Positions 4,943-6,768 of a DNA stretch of 6,768 bases are shown here, in pieces. Source of the DNA: an uncultured Thermoguttaceae bacterium (GTDB taxonomy: Bacteria; Planctomycetota; Planctomycetia; Pirellulales; Thermoguttaceae); NCBI GenBank assembly GCA_934725735.1, contig CAKVCP010000118.1:1-6768 (forward strand), read 5' to 3'. Made by a program: the position numbers and the translations under genes. Each line of letters starts with the position of its first letter. Within the stretch, counting starts at the first letter, position 1. The notes beneath the pieces were generated by a model. It made no database searches, had not been told where the DNA came from, and was given only the letters and a program-made list of their open reading frames with translations.

Positions 4943-5704
4943 TCACGCCGCAGGACGCTGCAAAAAGACGCGCTCGGCGTTGCCGAAAGCGACCGCGTCC
5001 GCATAGACGGGATCGCACGACTCATAGAGGTAACGAACTCCTTCGCTTGCCTCGGGGGGCCGATGATCGAGTCGATGCGAGTCGGTGCCGAGGAAAGAGA
5101 CGAGCTTTTCGGAGAGAAGACGCCGCGCAAAGGCGCGAACTTCTTCTTTCGGCTCTTGCGCGAGGCTGTACGCGTTGATTTGCAGTTCGATTTCGTCGCG
5201 ATTCAGGACGGTGAAGACCGCGGGGGAACGCGAGAGGAGATCGTAGCGTTCGACGTGGGCGATTACGGGGCGATACTCGGAAAATTCGAGGAATCGTTTG
5301 ACGCAAACGCAGACCGCTTTGGGGTGAATATCGCGCGGAAATTCGAGGAGGATGCGGTTTGTGCCCGCAAGGGTTTGATACCCGCCCAGATCGAGAGCGC
5401 GAATAATAGGAGAGACGAGTCCCGGATCGCAAAAGATTTCCATCCCCGGATGAATGGCGACGTCGAGCCCCTTGGAGGCGATTTGGGCTTGGAGCTGCGC
5501 GAAATGTTCGGAATATTTCGTAGCGGCGCCCCAGCTATGGGCGGTGCAGAAGACGTCGGCGACGCCTTGGTTGCGCAAGAGACGCAGAATTTCCAGCGAT
5601 TCGTCGATAGTACGCGGACCGTCGTCGAGACCAAAGAGCGCGTGGGAATGAAGATCGACGACGCGTCGCGCGGAACCGCGATCGCCTTGACGTAACTCAG
5701 CCAT
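4943..5704 (-). CDS. PHP-family tyrosine-protein phosphatase, CpsB/YwqE type
   Basis: This metal-dependent phosphatase family removes phosphate from tyrosine residues of bacterial BY-kinases and so controls capsule or exopolysaccharide export. The PHP metal site is complete: DLHSH (H19, H21), LDDG (D28), TAHS (H56), HPGMEIF (E89), LLEFP (E121), PVIAHVERY (H150) and LGTDSH (D208, H210), in the order and spacing of the family. The start is ATG 5704, because AGGAGG (5713-5718) lies eight bases upstream; it gives 253 residues, normal for the family. The in-frame ATG at 5803 would add 33 residues lacking a ribosome site. No signal peptide; it should be cytoplasmic. No kinase, polymerase or glycosyltransferase is in view, so the partner must be elsewhere. 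The gene is divergent from rubrerythrin. Confidence 0.9.
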   Translation of the reverse strand: MAELRQGDRGSARRVVDLHSHALFGLDDGPRTIDESLEILRLLRNQGVADVFCTAHSWGAATKYSEHFAQLQAQIASKGLDVAIHPGMEIFCDPGLVSPIIRALDLGGYQTLAGTNRILLEFPRDIHPKAVCVCVKRFLEFSEYRPVIAHVERYDLLSRSPAVFTVLNRDEIELQINAYSLAQEPKEEVRAFARRLLSEKLVSFLGTDSHRLDHRPPEASEGVRYLYESCDPVYADAVAFGNAERVFLQRPAA

Positions 5705-5712
5705 GGGTGATT

Positions 5713-5718
5713 CCTCCT
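5713..5718 (-). promoter_or_regulatory. Ribosome binding site that fixes the phosphatase start
   Basis: A full AGGAGG on the minus strand eight bases before ATG 5704. It decides for this start over the upstream in-frame ATG at 5803. Confidence 0.85.
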
Positions 5719-5729
5719 GAACGTCTTGA

Positions 5730-5757
5730 ATCTTAACACGAAGCTTACTAGGCGCAA
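5730..5757 (-). promoter_or_regulatory. Possible promoter of the PHP phosphatase gene
   Basis: On the minus strand TTGCGC (5757-5752) and TAAGAT (5735-5730) are spaced by 16 bases, 26 bases upstream of the start codon. This location also argues that codons upstream of 5704 are not translated. Assigned by eye. Confidence 0.4.
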
Positions 5758-5903
5758 TAAATCTTTTGGGGAGAAGTTGGAATTTTTTGAAAAAACTCGG
5801 CAAAACCTTTTAGTCGTGCCGGGAGAAGCGCCCATATATTGGGAATAAATGATATTTAGAACTATATAGGATTATTTTGCAATATTTTGAAACTTTCGAC
5901 CCT

Positions 5904-5941
5904 TTGACGAGTTGATTTTCTCTTGTTTTTACTAATAATAG
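5904..5941 (+). promoter_or_regulatory. Possible promoter region of rubrerythrin
   Basis: TTGACG (5904-5909) and TTGATT (5912-5917) are -35-like and are followed by the AT-rich TACTAATAATAG (5930-5941). No single pair gives both a good -10 match and ideal spacing, so only the region is proposed. Confidence 0.3.
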
Positions 5942-5959
5942 GGTGAGACGCTCGCGTAG

Positions 5960-5987
5960 ACGCCCGCGCATGATCGGGACGCGGCGT
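5960..5987 (+). promoter_or_regulatory. Hairpin in the rubrerythrin leader
   Basis: ACGC and CGCG (5960-5968, with one bulged C) pair with CGCG and GCGT (5980-5987) around an 11-base loop. It lies about 40 bases before the start codon and downstream of the proposed promoter. It could stabilise the message; it does not cover the ribosome site. Confidence 0.3.
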
Positions 5988-6029
5988 AAATCTATCCGTA
6001 TCGACCCACCGCAAGGGAGGAATTTTAAG

Positions 6030-6671
6030 ATGGCGAAATATAAGTGCAAAGTCTGCGGCGAAATCTTTGAAGCAAAAGACGGCGAAACCCCGGTTTGCCC
6101 GCGTTGCAAGGCGCAGGGAGACAAGTTGGCGCAGACGACGAAGTACGCTGGAACGCAGACGGAGAAGAACCTTGAAGCGGCGTTCGCGGGCGAATCTGGC
6201 GCGCGCAACAAGTATACGTATTTCGCGTCGGTCGCGAAGAAGGAAGGATACGAGCAGATTTCGGCCCTCTTCCTCAAGACGGCGGAGAACGAACGCGAGC
6301 ACGCGAAGATGTGGTTCAAGGAGCTCAACGGAATCGGCAAGACGGACGCGAACCTTCTCGCCGCCGCCGAGGGTGAGAATTACGAGTGGACCGATATGTA
6401 CGAAGGATTCGCGAAGACGGCGGAAGAAGAAGGGTTCGTCGAGCTCGCCGCGAAGTTCCGCCTTGTCGCCGCGATTGAAAAGCGTCATGAAGAGCGCTAT
6501 CGCGCGTTATTGAAGAACGTCCAGACGGCTGCGGTCTTCGAGAAGAGCGAAGTCAAGATCTGGGAATGTCGCAACTGCGGTCACATCGTCGTCGGGACGA
6601 AGGCGCCCGAGATTTGCCCGACCTGCGCGCATCCGCAGAGCTACTTCGAAATCGCCGCTGAAAACTATTGA
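6030..6671 (+). CDS. Rubrerythrin with rubredoxin-like domains at both ends
   Basis: Rubrerythrin reduces hydrogen peroxide to water in anaerobes, using a diiron centre fed by a rubredoxin iron site. The 213-residue product starts with a compact Cys4 knuckle (C6-x2-C9, C23-x2-C26). A ferritin-like four-helix domain follows at about 45-163: AAFAGESGARNKYTYF (E55), NEREH (E88, H91), MYEGFAKTAEEEGF (glutamates 125-134) and AIEKRHEERY (E150, H153), so the diiron ligands look complete. The end is a classical rubredoxin module (C180-x2-C183, C196-x2-C199, with HPQSYFE). Ordinary rubrerythrins have only the carboxyl rubredoxin. Start ATG 6030 has GGGAGG (6015-6020) nine bases upstream; the frame is open back to 5943 but that part is arginine-rich leader, not protein. 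Cytoplasmic and monocistronic. Confidence 0.95.
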   Translation: MAKYKCKVCGEIFEAKDGETPVCPRCKAQGDKLAQTTKYAGTQTEKNLEAAFAGESGARNKYTYFASVAKKEGYEQISALFLKTAENEREHAKMWFKELNGIGKTDANLLAAAEGENYEWTDMYEGFAKTAEEEGFVELAAKFRLVAAIEKRHEERYRALLKNVQTAAVFEKSEVKIWECRNCGHIVVGTKAPEICPTCAHPQSYFEIAAENY

Positions 6672-6706
6672 TTCGTCGCGATTTACGAAGCGATCGCCTA
6701 ATAAAA

Positions 6707-6737
6707 AAGACGCCCGAGCGTAAGCCCCGGGCGTCTT
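6707..6737. terminator. Bidirectional terminator after rubrerythrin
   Basis: AAGACGCCCG (6707-6716) pairs with CGGGCGTCTT (6728-6737) around an 11-base loop. A run of six A (6703-6708) precedes it and a T-rich stretch to 6744 follows, so it can end transcripts from both strands. It lies 35 bases past the rubrerythrin stop. Confidence 0.8.
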
Positions 6738-6743
6738 GTGTTT

Positions 6744-6768
6744 TCACGCGGCGTCGGAAGGTTGGCGG
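6744..6768 (-). CDS. Possible carboxyl end of a convergent gene running off the window
   Basis: On the minus strand a frame open to the window edge ends RQPSDAA and a TGA at 6746-6744, just before the bidirectional terminator. Position fits a gene convergent with rubrerythrin, but only seven codons are visible and the product cannot be told. Confidence 0.25.

Larger units (their letters stand above)
5758..6029. other. Divergent AT-rich intergenic region
   Basis: The space between the phosphatase and rubrerythrin starts is AT-rich from about 5757 to 5940 and holds no gene. It contains a short inverted repeat, CCCA and TGGG around TATAT at 5852-5864, and several A/T runs. I looked for Fur/PerR-like 7-1-7 repeats, which would suit a rubrerythrin promoter, and saw none convincing. 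Confidence 0.4.

Noticed and set aside
4883..5695. Long plus-strand frame opposite the PHP phosphatase
   Set aside because: Antisense to a gene with a complete metal site; the frame is a by-product of GC-rich codons.
5705..5803. Upstream start adding 33 residues to the phosphatase
   Set aside because: No ribosome site there, it covers the likely promoter, and a perfect AGGAGG marks the internal ATG.
5943..6029. Upstream start adding 29 residues to rubrerythrin
   Set aside because: The added part is arginine-rich leader without a ribosome site; GGGAGG marks ATG 6030 and the family starts near the first Cys knuckle.

Overview
The window joins two kinds of DNA. Bases 1 to roughly 2340 are a mosaic of small, partly broken accessory genes. 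They use AT-richer, Clostridia/Bacillota-like codons, and the families seen (TnpV, DUF6809, a short XRE/Cro regulator, a Dcm-type cytosine methylase, possibly a KwaB-like tail) are typical of mobile elements and defence islands. From about 2340 to the end the DNA is clearly GC-richer, with many CGCG/GACG words and intact, well-spaced genes that look like resident chromosome of an anaerobe with a rubrerythrin. A gut or rumen bacterium outside the Bacillota, perhaps of the Planctomycetota kind, is a guess from composition and gene style only.

Layout of the left part: the 3' end of a plus-strand gene (2-343, possibly KwaB-like) faces a minus-strand pair, a frameshifted tnpV (1061-671) and an intact DUF6809 gene (674-414), joined by an ATGA overlap and closed by a hairpin terminator at 370-399. 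A promoter-like site and an 8-bp inverted repeat lie upstream of tnpV. After them come an unassigned coding remnant (1118-1279), a strong plus-strand terminator (1378-1418), a GC-rich non-coding block, a broken XRE/Cro regulator (1707-1903) and a truncated, frameshifted cytosine-C5 methylase (1951-2246). The regulator and methylase look like the wreck of a restriction-modification cassette.

Layout of the right part: a membrane-anchored NERD nuclease-domain protein with a C-terminal topoisomerase-type zinc finger (2525-3553, plus) converges on an alpha/beta hydrolase (4632-3655, minus). A previously easy-to-miss 47-residue membrane-type ORF (4772-4629) overlaps the hydrolase start by ATGA. Upstream on the same strand is a CpsB/YwqE-type PHP phosphatase (5704-4943) with its own terminator at 4898-4935. 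It is divergent from a rubrerythrin with rubredoxin-like zinc/iron knuckles at both ends (6030-6671), which ends in a likely bidirectional terminator at 6707-6737.

The right-hand genes do not form one pathway: they cover nucleic-acid handling, an exported or anchored esterase, a tyrosine phosphatase normally tied to polysaccharide synthesis, and peroxide defence. I do not see a complete novel system. The most interesting points are the decaying defence/mobile remnant with several independent reading-frame lesions, the possible Kiwa-type gene running off the left edge, and the small coupled membrane ORF.
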